From the NCBI RefSeq assembly GCF_014673495.1, contig NZ_CP051006.1, positions 4,650,001 to 4,714,000 of the forward strand: a stretch of 64,000 nt of DNA. Reading direction: 5' to 3'. Origin of the DNA: Streptomyces griseofuscus (GTDB lineage Bacteria > Actinomycetota > Actinomycetes > Streptomycetales > Streptomycetaceae). This document shows positions 14,770-25,283 of this stretch, piece after piece (the first letter of the stretch is position 1; each line of letters begins with the position of its first letter). The notes below the pieces were generated by a model that saw only the letters and a program-made list of their open reading frames with translations, was not told the origin of the DNA and did no database searches. A program made the translations under genes and the position numbers.

Positions 14770-15890
14770 CCGACTCCGAGGATCTGCGCCGCCGACTCGC
14801 GGCCGCTGTCCCCGTGGACGACCCGGCGTGGCGCACCGCCCTGGAGACCGTGCCCCGCGAACTCTTCGTCGGCGACGGTCTGTTCCGCTTCGACGGCCGC
14901 CACTGGATGCCCCTCCACCGCGACCGGACCGACCCCGCCGAGTGGCTGCGCCTCGTCCACCAGGACACCACCTGGGTGACCCAGGTCGACGGCATCACCG
15001 CCGCTGACGCCACCGGCACGGTCACCGGGCGCCCCACCTCGTCCAGTACGCTGCCCTCCCTGATCGTGCGCATGCTCGATCTCGCGCGCATCGGCGACGG
15101 CGACAAGGTGCTGGAGATCGGCACCGGGACCGGTTACTCCACCGCCATCCTGTGCGCTCGCCTCGGCGACGAGAACGTGTACTCCATCGAGTACGACCCG
15201 CACCTCGCGGCCGCGGCGGCCGAGCGCATCCATTCGGCCGGCCACCGTCCCACTCTCCTCACCGGTGACGGCCTCGCCGGGTACCAGGGCGGCGCCGAGT
15301 ACGACCACATCGTGGCCACCTGCGCCGTGCGCCACATCCCCCCGGCCTGGCTCCACCAGGTACGCGACGGCGGCACCATCACCGCTGCCGTCGGTGGGTG
15401 GCTGCCGGCTTCCGGGCTCGTCCGTCTCACCGTCCACGACGACGGAACGGCCACCGGGCGTTTCCACGCCGACCAGATCAGCTACATGCTTGCCCGCCCC
15501 CATGAACGACCGCCTCGCCCCACGTTCCGCAAGAACCCCGGCCGCACGCGCTCCACCCGTGTGCGGCCCGCGCTCCTGGAGGACTGGACCGGGCAGTTCC
15601 TGGCCCAGCTGGCCGCGCCGTCCGCCGAACTCATGACCACCGGTGAGGACGTGATCCTGGTGGACGTCGCCACCGGGTCCCAGGCATGGACCGAGCCCGC
15701 GGGGGAGGGGTGGACCGTGCACCAGCACGGTCCCCTCCAGCTGTGGGACCAGGTGGAAGGCGCCCTCACCACCTGGCGGAGCGCGGGCTCACCCACGCTG
15801 TCCGACTTCGGCATGACGGTGGAGGAGAACGGCACCCAACGGGTCTGGCTCGGCAGCCCCGAAGGGCCGTCCTGGAGCCTGCCCGTCTGA
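14766..15890 (+). CDS. tgmC: ATP-grasp peptide maturase system methyltransferase (TgmC, PIMT-like)
   Basis: The 374-aa protein has a PIMT-type class I methyltransferase domain: TSSSTLPSLIVRMLDLARIGDGDKVLEIGTGTGYSTAILCARLG (motif I near residue 115), IEYDPHLAAAAAERI, and DGLAGYQGGAEYDHIVATCAVRHIPPAWLHQVRDGG. About 150 extra C-terminal residues are absent from housekeeping PIMT. In characterised relatives from graspetide clusters the enzyme O-methylates an Asp of the crosslinked peptide, giving aspartimide or isoaspartate. The Asp-Gly step in TgmA fits that outcome. The ATG at 14766 overlaps the tgmB stop (ATGA). It is the last gene of the unit. Confidence 0.9.
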   Translation: MTDSEDLRRRLAAAVPVDDPAWRTALETVPRELFVGDGLFRFDGRHWMPLHRDRTDPAEWLRLVHQDTTWVTQVDGITAADATGTVTGRPTSSSTLPSLIVRMLDLARIGDGDKVLEIGTGTGYSTAILCARLGDENVYSIEYDPHLAAAAAERIHSAGHRPTLLTGDGLAGYQGGAEYDHIVATCAVRHIPPAWLHQVRDGGTITAAVGGWLPASGLVRLTVHDDGTATGRFHADQISYMLARPHERPPRPTFRKNPGRTRSTRVRPALLEDWTGQFLAQLAAPSAELMTTGEDVILVDVATGSQAWTEPAGEGWTVHQHGPLQLWDQVEGALTTWRSAGSPTLSDFGMTVEENGTQRVWLGSPEGPSWSLPV

Positions 15891-15973
15891 GACCCGTGGA
15901 CGGCGGCGCCCCGTTTCACAGCCCGGAGCGGGACAAACAGGGGAAGGGGCGTGAGGCACTGGGTCGCGCCCAC

Positions 15974-15979
15974 TACTCT
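15974..15979 (+). promoter_or_regulatory. -10 box of a probable leaderless cysS promoter
   Basis: TACTCT ends 6 nt before the GTG start of cysS. The only purine-rich sequence (GGAGTG) directly touches the start codon, too close to serve as a ribosome-binding site. Confidence 0.6.
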
Positions 15980-15985
15980 GGAGTG

Positions 15986-17386
<1,401 letters not shown>

Positions 17387-17414
17387 CCCCACCGCGGGCG
17401 ACCCTTGATCGATT

Positions 17415-17440
17415 GTGCCGCCCGGCCCCCCGGGCGGCAC
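17415..17440. terminator. Hairpin between cysS and rlmB
   Basis: A perfect 11-bp stem, GTGCCGCCCGG (17415-17425) and CCGGGCGGCAC (17430-17440), with a CCCC loop, lies 28 nt after the cysS stop. It suggests rlmB has its own promoter just downstream. Confidence 0.75.
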
Positions 17441-17487
17441 ACTGCATAAGACGTACGTACGAACAAAGCTCACGGAACAGGTGACTC

Positions 17488-18432
17488 ATGGCCGCGAACA
17501 ACCGCCGCATGTCCGGCAAGAAGGGCGCGCAGGTCGGCAGTGGCGGCCAGCGGCGCCGGGGCCTGGAGGGCAAGGGCCCGACCCCGCCCGCCGAGATGCG
17601 CAAGGGGCACGTCAAGCAGCGCGCCGCCGCCGCGAAGGTCCGCCGCGCGCAGGGCGGCCGCCCGCAGCCGCGCCGGGGCGGCGGCAAGTCGGCGTCCGAG
17701 CTGGTCGTCGGCCGTAACCCGGTGGTCGAGGCGCTGCGCGAGGGCGTCCCCGCGTCGACCCTCTATGTGCAGCAGTTCATCGACAACGACGAGCGCGTCC
17801 GCGAGGCCCTCCAGCTCGCCGCCGAGCGCGGTGGCATCAACCTCATGGAGGCGCCGCGCCCCGAGCTGGACCGGATGACCAACGGCCTGAACCACCAGGG
17901 TCTCGTCCTCCAGGTCCCGCCGTACGAGTACGCGCACCCCGAGGACCTGCTCGACGCCGCCGCCGACGAGGGCGCGGACCCGCTGGTCGTGGCGCTCGAC
18001 GGGGTCACCGACCCGCGCAACCTCGGCGCGGTCGTCCGCTCGGTCTCCGCGTTCGGCGGCCATGGCGTGGTCGTGCCCGAGCGCCGCTCGGCCGGTATGA
18101 CCGCCGGTGCCTGGAAGACCTCCGCCGGTGCGGCCGCCCGTACCCCGGTGGCCCGCGCCACCAACCTCACCCGCGTCCTGGAGCAGTACAAGAAGGCGGG
18201 CGTCGCGGTCGTCGGTCTGGCCGCGGACGGCGAGGCCGAGCTGGGCGAGCTGGCGGCCCTGTCGGGTCCGGTCGTGATCGTGGTCGGCAGCGAGGGCAAG
18301 GGCCTGTCCCGGCTCGTCGGCGAGACCTGCGACTACCGCGTCCGCATCCCGATGCCGGGCGGCACCGAGTCCCTCAACGCCGGTGTGGCCGCGGGCATCG
18401 TGCTCTACGAGGCCGCCCGCAGGCGGAGCTGA
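17488..18432 (+). CDS. rlmB: 23S rRNA (guanosine-2'-O)-methyltransferase, TrmH/SpoU family
   Basis: The 314-aa protein starts with a basic Lys/Arg/Gly-rich extension of about 70 residues. A SpoU substrate-binding domain follows (ELVVGRNPVVEALREGVPASTLYVQ), then the SPOUT knot domain with LDGVTDPRNLGAVVRSVSAFGGHGVVVPERRSAGMT, VVIVVGSEGKGLSRLVGETCDYRVRIPM and GGTESLNAGVAAGIVLYE (motifs 1-3). It methylates a 23S rRNA guanosine ribose in the peptidyl-transferase region (G2251 in E. coli numbering for RlmB). A related resistance-type 2'-O-methyltransferase is less likely in this conserved position after cysS. Confidence 0.92.
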   Translation: MAANNRRMSGKKGAQVGSGGQRRRGLEGKGPTPPAEMRKGHVKQRAAAAKVRRAQGGRPQPRRGGGKSASELVVGRNPVVEALREGVPASTLYVQQFIDNDERVREALQLAAERGGINLMEAPRPELDRMTNGLNHQGLVLQVPPYEYAHPEDLLDAAADEGADPLVVALDGVTDPRNLGAVVRSVSAFGGHGVVVPERRSAGMTAGAWKTSAGAAARTPVARATNLTRVLEQYKKAGVAVVGLAADGEAELGELAALSGPVVIVVGSEGKGLSRLVGETCDYRVRIPMPGGTESLNAGVAAGIVLYEAARRRS

Positions 18433-18530
18433 CGGGAGCGGCGTGGCCACCGAAGCGCCACGCCGACGGGTCTGAACACCCGTCCGGAACTTCACCCTTA
18501 CGCGGGAATTCCGGCGTCCATATGGCGTTC

Positions 18531-18580
18531 GACACTGCTTTGACGGGGCCCGGACACATCCGGCCGGTCAAGGCAGTGTC
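18531..18580. repeat. Long hairpin in the rlmB-doxX intergenic region
   Basis: GACACTGCTTTGAC (18531-18544) pairs with GTCAAGGCAGTGTC (18567-18580) with one wobble position. An inner GGCCCGG/CCGGCC stem extends the structure. It ends 23 nt before the next start codon, so it could be a delayed rlmB terminator or a leader structure of the DoxX gene. Confidence 0.6.
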
Positions 18581-18603
18581 CTATCCCCACGTCACTCGGT
18601 TAG

Positions 18604-20331
18604 ATGAGTGTGGACACCAGAACACCCCGCACACCCACGGGGGACCGCTCGTCGGGATTCGACGACGCTCCCGCGCTGAGCATGGTGAAGGTGCCGAGCG
18701 ACCCGGCGCAGATCATCGTCAACCACGCCAGCTTCCGCGTGCAGCTGGGCGGGAAGGCCGGGCGCACCCGGTCCGCCCGGATCGCCCGCCATCTCAGCGC
18801 CACCCAGGACACCGCCCGGATGCCCGTCGCGGGCCAGGCGGCCCGGGCCGGCGCCGGCCGTCGCCGGCCGGTCGTGTGGAGCGGCCGCTCCGCGCCCGAC
18901 GACACCGGCGCCCACCGGCTCCTCCAGGCCGTGCGGGGCAGCATCGTCCGCCATGCCGAGGAACCCGACACCGGCGCCACCCGCGTCATCCCGCGCGTCG
19001 GCACCACCGGCTACGACGAGACGTACGACGAGACGTACGACGCGCTGGACCAGACCGTCGAGACCCCCGTCGTCGGCCATCAGCGCACCTCCGCCGACGA
19101 CGGGGGCACCCGCCTCCTGCCGCACATGCGCAGCGGCTCGTACGACCAACCGCCGTACCCGCGACCGGACTTCGGCCGCCAGGACGGGCAGGGCGAGTAC
19201 GACGAGTGCGACGAGTACGGCGACGAGCCCACCGAGTCGTTCCCGCCGTACGCCGCCGACGACGAGGACGACCTCGACGCCCCGCGCCCCGCCCGCCGCG
19301 GCGCCGACGACCTGGGCCGGCACGCCTACTACCCCGGCCGCCGGATGAACCTCGGCGTGGTGCTGCTCCCGCTGCGCATCTTCCTGGGCTTCATCTCGAT
19401 CTACGCCGGCATGGGCAAGCTGTGCGACCCCGTCTACTTCGACGGCGGCAAGCGCGGTTCCATGGTCACCTGGCTCAACACCCTGCACCCGTGGGAGGTC
19501 GCCGAGCCGCTGCGCCAGTTCGCGCTGCACCACCCGGTCGGCTCGGGCCTGGTGATCGCCTTCCTCCAGGTCGTGGTGGGCGTGCTGACGGTCCTCGGCT
19601 GCTGGCAGCGGGTGGCCGCGGTGGTCGGTGTGCTGCTGTCGGCCGCGCTGATCGTCACGGTCAGCTGGAAGACGGTCCCGGCGTACGACGCCCCGGACAT
19701 CATCTACCTGGCCGCCTGGTCCCCGCTGATCATCGCCGGCGCCCCCGTCTACTCGGTGGACGGCCGTCTCGCGGGCAGCGCCTGGCGGCGGCTCGGCCCC
19801 CGCTCCGACATCTGGGAGCTGCGTCGCTACGTACTGCGCCGCGGCGCCCTGATCACCGCGCTGACCGTCGGCCTCACCCTGCTGGTGGGCTCGCTGCTCG
19901 GCGGCGCGGTCCGCGACTCCAGCCGGGTGGTCGTCCCCGGCCCCGGCGAGGCGCCTCGCAACAACGTCCCCGGCTCCCCGCTCCCCGGCGAGCCCGGCAC
20001 CCGGCACCAGCGCACCCCGTCCGCGCCCACCTCCCCCTCGGGCGGCGCCACGGCCGGCGCGAGCCCCTCCGGCTCGGCCACCACCCCGGGCGCGAACCAC
20101 TCGGCGGGCGGTACGACCACCACCCCGAGCGCGACCCAGGGCACCACGGGCCGGCCCCCGGCCCGGCAGTCCGCCCCCACGGGCGGCGCCCCCAGCACCA
20201 CGGCGGGCCCGACCGGCACCGGAGGCAACTCCACCACCTCCGGCGGCTCCGCCCCGGGCGGCGGCACCTCCACATCGAGCGGCGGCGCCTCCACGGGCCA
20301 ACCGGGCGTGCTGGGCGGCTTGTTGGGCTGA
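18604..20331 (+). CDS. DoxX-family membrane protein with long disordered ends
   Basis: The 575-aa protein has three parts. Residues 1-235 are hydrophilic and Arg/Asp/Tyr rich, with a repeated YDETYDETYD segment. Residues about 240-440 hold four membrane segments with the DoxX pattern (RIFLGFISIYAGMGKLCDPVYFDGGKRG; GLVIAFLQVVVGVLTVLGCW; VGVLLSAALIVTVSW; YLAAWSPLIIAGAPVYSVDGRL). The rest is an extracytoplasmic Ser/Thr/Pro/Gly tail after a last hydrophobic segment. DoxX proteins are linked to thiol/redox and oxidoreductase complexes, but this fusion has no assigned function. No clear Shine-Dalgarno precedes the ATG. Confidence 0.85.
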   Translation: MSVDTRTPRTPTGDRSSGFDDAPALSMVKVPSDPAQIIVNHASFRVQLGGKAGRTRSARIARHLSATQDTARMPVAGQAARAGAGRRRPVVWSGRSAPDDTGAHRLLQAVRGSIVRHAEEPDTGATRVIPRVGTTGYDETYDETYDALDQTVETPVVGHQRTSADDGGTRLLPHMRSGSYDQPPYPRPDFGRQDGQGEYDECDEYGDEPTESFPPYAADDEDDLDAPRPARRGADDLGRHAYYPGRRMNLGVVLLPLRIFLGFISIYAGMGKLCDPVYFDGGKRGSMVTWLNTLHPWEVAEPLRQFALHHPVGSGLVIAFLQVVVGVLTVLGCWQRVAAVVGVLLSAALIVTVSWKTVPAYDAPDIIYLAAWSPLIIAGAPVYSVDGRLAGSAWRRLGPRSDIWELRRYVLRRGALITALTVGLTLLVGSLLGGAVRDSSRVVVPGPGEAPRNNVPGSPLPGEPGTRHQRTPSAPTSPSGGATAGASPSGSATTPGANHSAGGTTTTPSATQGTTGRPPARQSAPTGGAPSTTAGPTGTGGNSTTSGGSAPGGGTSTSSGGASTGQPGVLGGLLG

Positions 20332-20344
20332 GCAGGGCGACAGG

Positions 20345-20382
20345 AGAGGGGCCCGGTACCGCGATGGGTACCGGGCCCCTCT
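20345..20382. terminator. Bidirectional terminator between convergent genes
   Basis: A perfect 16-bp stem (AGAGGGGCCCGGTACC, 20345-20360; GGTACCGGGCCCCTCT, 20367-20382) with a 6-nt loop lies between the DoxX stop (20331) and the nucleotidyltransferase stop (20393). Confidence 0.88.
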
Positions 20383-20392
20383 TTCACGCTTG

Positions 20393-21124
20393 CTACCGCC
20401 CCAGGGCCGCCAGCTCCTTCGCCGCCTCCGTCAGGTCCTTCGCCGTGTCGATGGCCCGCCAGTACGCGCCCTGCGGCAGCGGGAAGCCCGCGAGCTTCCG
20501 TTCGCGGGCGAGCCCGGGGAACGTCGTGCGCTCATGGTCGCCGCGCTCGGGCAGCAGGGTGGTGAACTCCGGCGAGAAGACGTACACACCGGCGTTGATC
20601 TCGAACGTGGACGGCGGCGCCTCGATGAAGTCGGTGATGTGTCCGAACCCGTCGGTCCGCACCGCGCCCCAGGGGATCCGCGGCCGGGCCAGTGCCAGCG
20701 TCGCCACGGCGTCCCGTTCGGTGTGGAAGTCGGCCATGTCCCGCAGTGAGAAGCGGGTCCAGATGTCGCCGTTGGTGGCGTACCAGGGCCGGTCCGGGTG
20801 GGGGAGGTGCGCGGCGGCGAACTTGAGGCCGCCGCCGCGGCCGAGGGGCTCGGTCTCCACGACGGTGCGCACGGAGACCGGCAGTTGAGCCGAGTCCAGC
20901 CAGTCCTGGAGGACCTCGGCGAGGTGGCCGCAGGAGACCACCACGTCCGTCACACCCTCCTCGGCGAGCCAGGCGAGCTGGTGGCCGATGATCGGAGTGC
21001 CCGTGCCGGGGATCTCGACCATCGGCTTGGGCCGGTCGTCGGTGTACGGACGCAGCCGGGAGCCCTGGCCGCCGGCCAGGATCACGGCTTGAGTGGGGCG
21101 CGACGCGGCGTTCGGATGGGTCAT
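20393..21124 (-). CDS. Sugar-phosphate nucleotidyltransferase family protein
   Basis: The 243-aa GT-A-fold NTP transferase begins AVILAGGQGSRLRPYTDDRPKPMVEIPGTGTPIIGHQLAWLAEEGV, the GxGxRL nucleotide-binding signature. It has the catalytic segment RPWYATNGDIWTRFSL and VYVFSPEFTTLLPERGDHERTTFPGLARERKLAGFPLPQGAYWRAIDTAKDLTEAAKEL at the end. It is a short mannose-1-P guanylyltransferase/glucose-1-P thymidylyltransferase-type enzyme; the nucleotide and sugar cannot be told. ATG at 21124 (MTHPNAASRP) is preferred over an in-frame GTG 9 nt upstream. Confidence 0.85.
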   Translation of the reverse strand: MTHPNAASRPTQAVILAGGQGSRLRPYTDDRPKPMVEIPGTGTPIIGHQLAWLAEEGVTDVVVSCGHLAEVLQDWLDSAQLPVSVRTVVETEPLGRGGGLKFAAAHLPHPDRPWYATNGDIWTRFSLRDMADFHTERDAVATLALARPRIPWGAVRTDGFGHITDFIEAPPSTFEINAGVYVFSPEFTTLLPERGDHERTTFPGLARERKLAGFPLPQGAYWRAIDTAKDLTEAAKELAALGR

Positions 21125-21157
21125 GACCCGCACTGTACGTGGCGCCCCGGGCCGGGT

Positions 21158-21616
21158 TCAGCCGCGTGCGGCCAGCACTCCGGTCGCGAAGGAGGTGTCG
21201 CACACCGGGCGCGCGTACGACTGGGCGCGCGAGGCGCCGTAGATGCGTACCGCGGCCCGGCCGAGGGAGCGGGCGATGGAGGTGCAGTGCCGGGCGAGCG
21301 AGGGGTGGCCGTTGACGGCTTCCTGGAGGTGGGTGAGGACCACGCCCGGGTTCTTCTCGTGCAGTTCGCTCATCAGGCGGTCGCGCAGCACGTCCTCGGG
21401 GGCGTGGACGACCGTCTTGGGCGCGGACTGCACCGAGGTGATGTCGGAGGCGGTGAGCACCGAGCCGGCGGGGCTTCCGGTCCAGTTGACCCGGGTGACC
21501 GCGAGGGTTCCCGAGAGCACCAGGACGACGGGCAGGACGAGGGCGAGGGAGCGGCCGACCCGGCGGGCAGGGCCCCGGTGGCTGCGTCGCGTCTGAGTGG
21601 TGATGGAGTGCTTCAC
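21158..21616 (-). CDS. Small secreted or membrane-anchored hypothetical protein
   Basis: The 152-aa protein has a basic N-terminus (KHSITTQTRRSHRGPARR) followed by one hydrophobic segment (SLALVLPVVLVLSGTLAV), then a soluble domain of about 105 residues. Two cysteines (HC in residues about 119-120 and VCDTSF near the end) could form a disulfide. No family was recognised. Codon use and the good start region suggest a real gene. It lies 34 nt upstream of the nucleotidyltransferase on the same strand, so the two may form an operon. Confidence 0.7.
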   Translation of the reverse strand: MKHSITTQTRRSHRGPARRVGRSLALVLPVVLVLSGTLAVTRVNWTGSPAGSVLTASDITSVQSAPKTVVHAPEDVLRDRLMSELHEKNPGVVLTHLQEAVNGHPSLARHCTSIARSLGRAAVRIYGASRAQSYARPVCDTSFATGVLAARG

Positions 21617-21732
21617 GCGTGTGAGGGTAGCGGCCGGTAATGGCGCGAGGACATTCCGTCACTCTTACGGGGGATGAGAAAGTGCGGTTTTCGGGGTAGG
21701 GGGTTGACGCTCGCCCCGGAACGATCATGCGA

Positions 21733-21764
21733 AGAGGGCCCCGCGGTGTACCGCGGGGCCCTCT
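21733..21764. terminator. Terminator downstream of msiK
   Basis: A perfect 14-bp stem (AGAGGGCCCCGCGG, 21733-21746; CCGCGGGGCCCTCT, 21751-21764) with a TGTA loop lies 24 nt after the msiK stop. Confidence 0.88.
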
Positions 21765-21788
21765 GCCAAGACGGTGTCCGGACGGCGC

Positions 21789-22925
<1,137 letters not shown>

Positions 22926-22984
22926 GGTGAATGGGCCCCCTTCTACCGGCAGGAACGTGCCGGACGATCCGTTGTAGGAAGGTG

Positions 22985-23000
22985 GTTGGTGTAGTCCACG
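22985..23000. promoter_or_regulatory. DasR-responsive-element-like site upstream of msiK
   Basis: GTTGGTGTAGTCCACG matches the dre consensus (A-S-TGGTCTAG-W-CCA-S-T) at about 12 of 16 positions, including TGGT-n-TAGTCCAC. It sits 60 nt upstream of the msiK start. It resembles the better site found near nagK in this window. Confidence 0.5.
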
Positions 23001-23144
23001 CGAGTGAACCGTTTCGAGACGGTACCCGGCGTTCACGCGATCTGTCAGTACATGGGCGACGGTGAACTTCGCGGAAATTCTCGCCGGGCTCACAAGGTGA
23101 CGTGGGTACACTGCACAGGCACGTCCGCGCAGCACGCGCGACAG

Positions 23145-23218
23145 GCCTCCTTAGCTCAGCTGGTCAGAGCGCCGCTCTTGTAAAGCGAAGGTCGTCGGTT
23201 CGAATCCGACAGGGGGCT
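23145..23218 (+). tRNA. tRNA-Thr (anticodon UGU)
   Basis: This is a 74-nt cloverleaf. Acceptor stem GCCTCCT/AGGGGGC with discriminator T at 23218; D-arm GCTC-AGCTGGTCA-GAGC; anticodon loop CTTGTAA with anticodon TGT (reads ACA); T-arm GTCGG-TTCGAAT-CCGAC. A C-A mismatch closes the outer anticodon stem. The following CC is genomic, and a terminator hairpin begins at 23224. It lies between msiK and the pigment cluster. Confidence 0.96.
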
Positions 23219-23223
23219 CCGCC

Positions 23224-23259
23224 GAGGCCCGGGCCGGATCATTTCCGACCCGGGCCTTC
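23224..23259 (+). terminator. tRNA-Thr terminator
   Basis: AGGCCCGGGCCGGA pairs with TCCGACCCGGGCCT around an ATCATT loop, with one mismatch. It starts 6 nt after the tRNA. Confidence 0.8.
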
Positions 23260-23387
23260 ACGCTTTCCAAGATCGGTCTCGGACGGACCGCCGGATCCTT
23301 CGTGCGTCAGCACATGCCCTGGTCAGCGCGCTGTGGCGAGGAACGACGGCTCATGGCGGACCTGGGGCGAACGCCGACGGGGCTTCT

Positions 23388-23443
23388 CGAATCCGGCGGG
23401 GCGCCACCGAGGCCCAGGCCGGATCACTTCCGGCCTGGGCCTC
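23388..23443 (+). repeat. Degraded second copy of the tRNA-Thr 3' end plus terminator
   Basis: CGAATCCGGCGGGG...CCGAGGCCCAGGCCGGATCA...CCGGCCTGGGCCT aligns with 23201-23258 (T-loop, acceptor 3' strand and terminator of tRNA-Thr) at roughly four of five positions. The hairpin (GAGGCCCAGGCCGGA...TCCGGCCTGGGCCTC) is fully intact, while the tRNA part no longer folds. A weak D-arm-like match, CTGGTCAGCGCGCTG, lies near 23320. It could be a decayed tandem tRNA or an attachment-site scar. Confidence 0.6.
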
Positions 23444-23489
23444 TGCTCATGCCGTGAGCATTCCGCGGCGTCGGGGCGGCGGGGGTCGA

Positions 23490-23532
23490 GGAGCCCGTCC
23501 GGTAGGGACGGGGGGATTCCCGGACGGGCTCC
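23490..23532. terminator. Terminator downstream of the pigment-cluster hydroxylase
   Basis: GGAGCCCGTCCGG (23490-23502) and CCGGACGGGCTCC (23520-23532) form a perfect 13-bp stem with a 17-nt loop. It serves the leftward FAD-hydroxylase gene ending at 23643. Apart from this and the tRNA-related hairpins, 23219-23642 holds no gene that I can see. Confidence 0.75.
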
Positions 23533-23642
23533 GGCTCTTGTCGGGGTACGGCGGAAGGGGGCGGATCCCGGCAGCGGCGACGTAGGTGAAGGCGCCGACC
23601 GAGGTGTCCGACGGTGGGCTGTCCAACCCGCTGGCCTGCGGG

Positions 23643-25283
23643 TCAGCCCCTGCGCAGTACGGCCTTCAACGCGTCCCGGAGGGCGGCCTGGGGGTCGGGG
23701 GAGGCGCCCTGGGCGCGCCAGGCGACGAAGCCGTCGGGGCGGACCAGGACCGCGCCGTCGGCACCGACGCCGTGCAGTGCGGCCCAGTCGTCGCCCTCGG
23801 TGTCGTACACCAGGTCGGCGTCGCCGCCGGGGCCGATCCGGTAGGCGTCGAGCCGTACCCCGTCCAGAGCGGCGACGCGCCGGGCGGCGTCGTACCAGCC
23901 CGCGTCGTCCGGGGCGTCGGTGAGCAGCACCATGGAGCGCTCGTAGAGGTCGAGGGTGGACAGCCGGCGGGCGGCCTGGCGCAGCCACAGGTGCGGGGCG
24001 CGGGTGCCGGGGCGGCCGGTGAGGGAGAGCGTGTCGGGGACGACCGGCGCCTCGGGGTCGGTGCCGACGGCGGCGCCCTCGGGGTAGTGGTAGCCGAGGA
24101 CGACGTTGAGGATGCCGCCGCGTTTGGCGCCGCCGACGCCGGGGGCCGGGGCGAAGCCGGGGTGGCTGTGCTCGACGGAGCGGGCGGAGGCGCGGGCGCT
24201 GGTGGCGACGGCGACCGGGCGGCGCTCGGCGCCGTAGCTGTCGAGGAGCGCGGGCCCGGCCCAGCCGTCGAGGACGGCGGCCAGCTTCCAGGCGAGGTTG
24301 TGGGCGTCCTGGATACCGGTGTTGGAGCCGAACGCGCCGGTGGGGGACATCTCGTGGGCGGAGTCGCCGGCGAGGAAGACCCGGCCCTGCGCGTAGGAGT
24401 CGGCGACCCGTTCGGCGGCGCGCCAGGACGCCATTCCGGTGATCCGCACATCGAGGTCGGGCACGCCGACCGCGCGGGCGATGTGCCGCTGGAGGCGTTC
24501 CTCGGTGAACTCATCCAGGGATTCGCCCAGTTCGGGGTGCCAGGGGGCGTGGAAGACCCAGCGCTCCTTGTTGTCGACGGGGAGCAGGGCGCCGTCGGCG
24601 TCGGGGTGGGTGAGGTAGCAGCAGATGAAGCGGCGGTCGCCGACCACGTCGGCCAGGCGGGTGGAGCGGAAGGTGACGCTGACGTTGGCGAACAGCTCGC
24701 CGGGGCCGCTCTGGCCGATGCCGAGGGCACGGCGGACGGGGCTGCGGGGGCCGTCGGCGGCGACGAGGTAGTCGGCCCGGACGGTGTAGCGCTCGTCGGT
24801 GGAGCGGTCGCGGACGATCGCGGTCACCCCGTCGGCGTCCTGTTCGAAGGACTCCATCTCATGGTGGTAGCGCAGATCGCCGCCGAGTTCGCGGGCGCCG
24901 TCCAGGAGGACGGGTTCGAGGTCGTTCTGGCTGCACAGGTTCCAGGCGGTGGGGCTGAACTTCCGCAGGCCACCGCCGGGGTCGATCTCCTTGAACAGCC
25001 ACTCGCCGGCCTCGCCGACCAGGGTCGGGGTCTGCAGGATGCCGTGGTTGTCGGCGAGCAGGGAGGCCGCCGCCTTGATGTCCGGCTCGATGCCGGCCAC
25101 CCGGAAGAGTTCCATCGTGCGGACGTTGTTGCCGCGTCCGCGCGGATGGTGGGAGGTCCCGGAGTGCCGCTCCACCAGCATGTGGCGCACGCCGAGGCGG
25201 CCGAGGAACAGGGACGTGGACAGGCCCACCAGTGAGCCGCCCACGATGAGGACGGGAACCCGGTGGTCGGCTGTGTGATGCAT
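23643..25283 (-). CDS. FAD-dependent polyketide hydroxylase (WhiE ORFVIII type)
   Basis: The 546-aa class A flavoprotein monooxygenase has an N-terminal Rossmann motif VPVLIVGGSLVGLSTSLFLGRLGV, a DGPRSPVRRALGI motif (DG binding) and VFLAGDSAHEMSPTGAFGSNTGIQDAHNLAWKLAAVL (GD motif). A thioredoxin-like C-terminal domain follows (RPDGFVAWRAQGA). It probably hydroxylates an aromatic polyketide ring with NAD(P)H and O2. It is transcribed away from the PKS operon, the same arrangement as whiE ORFVIII in S. coelicolor. The ATG at 25283 (MHHTADHRVPVLIVGG) gives the expected N-terminus; the upstream 65 codons are intergenic. Confidence 0.88.
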   Translation of the reverse strand: MHHTADHRVPVLIVGGSLVGLSTSLFLGRLGVRHMLVERHSGTSHHPRGRGNNVRTMELFRVAGIEPDIKAAASLLADNHGILQTPTLVGEAGEWLFKEIDPGGGLRKFSPTAWNLCSQNDLEPVLLDGARELGGDLRYHHEMESFEQDADGVTAIVRDRSTDERYTVRADYLVAADGPRSPVRRALGIGQSGPGELFANVSVTFRSTRLADVVGDRRFICCYLTHPDADGALLPVDNKERWVFHAPWHPELGESLDEFTEERLQRHIARAVGVPDLDVRITGMASWRAAERVADSYAQGRVFLAGDSAHEMSPTGAFGSNTGIQDAHNLAWKLAAVLDGWAGPALLDSYGAERRPVAVATSARASARSVEHSHPGFAPAPGVGGAKRGGILNVVLGYHYPEGAAVGTDPEAPVVPDTLSLTGRPGTRAPHLWLRQAARRLSTLDLYERSMVLLTDAPDDAGWYDAARRVAALDGVRLDAYRIGPGGDADLVYDTEGDDWAALHGVGADGAVLVRPDGFVAWRAQGASPDPQAALRDALKAVLRRG

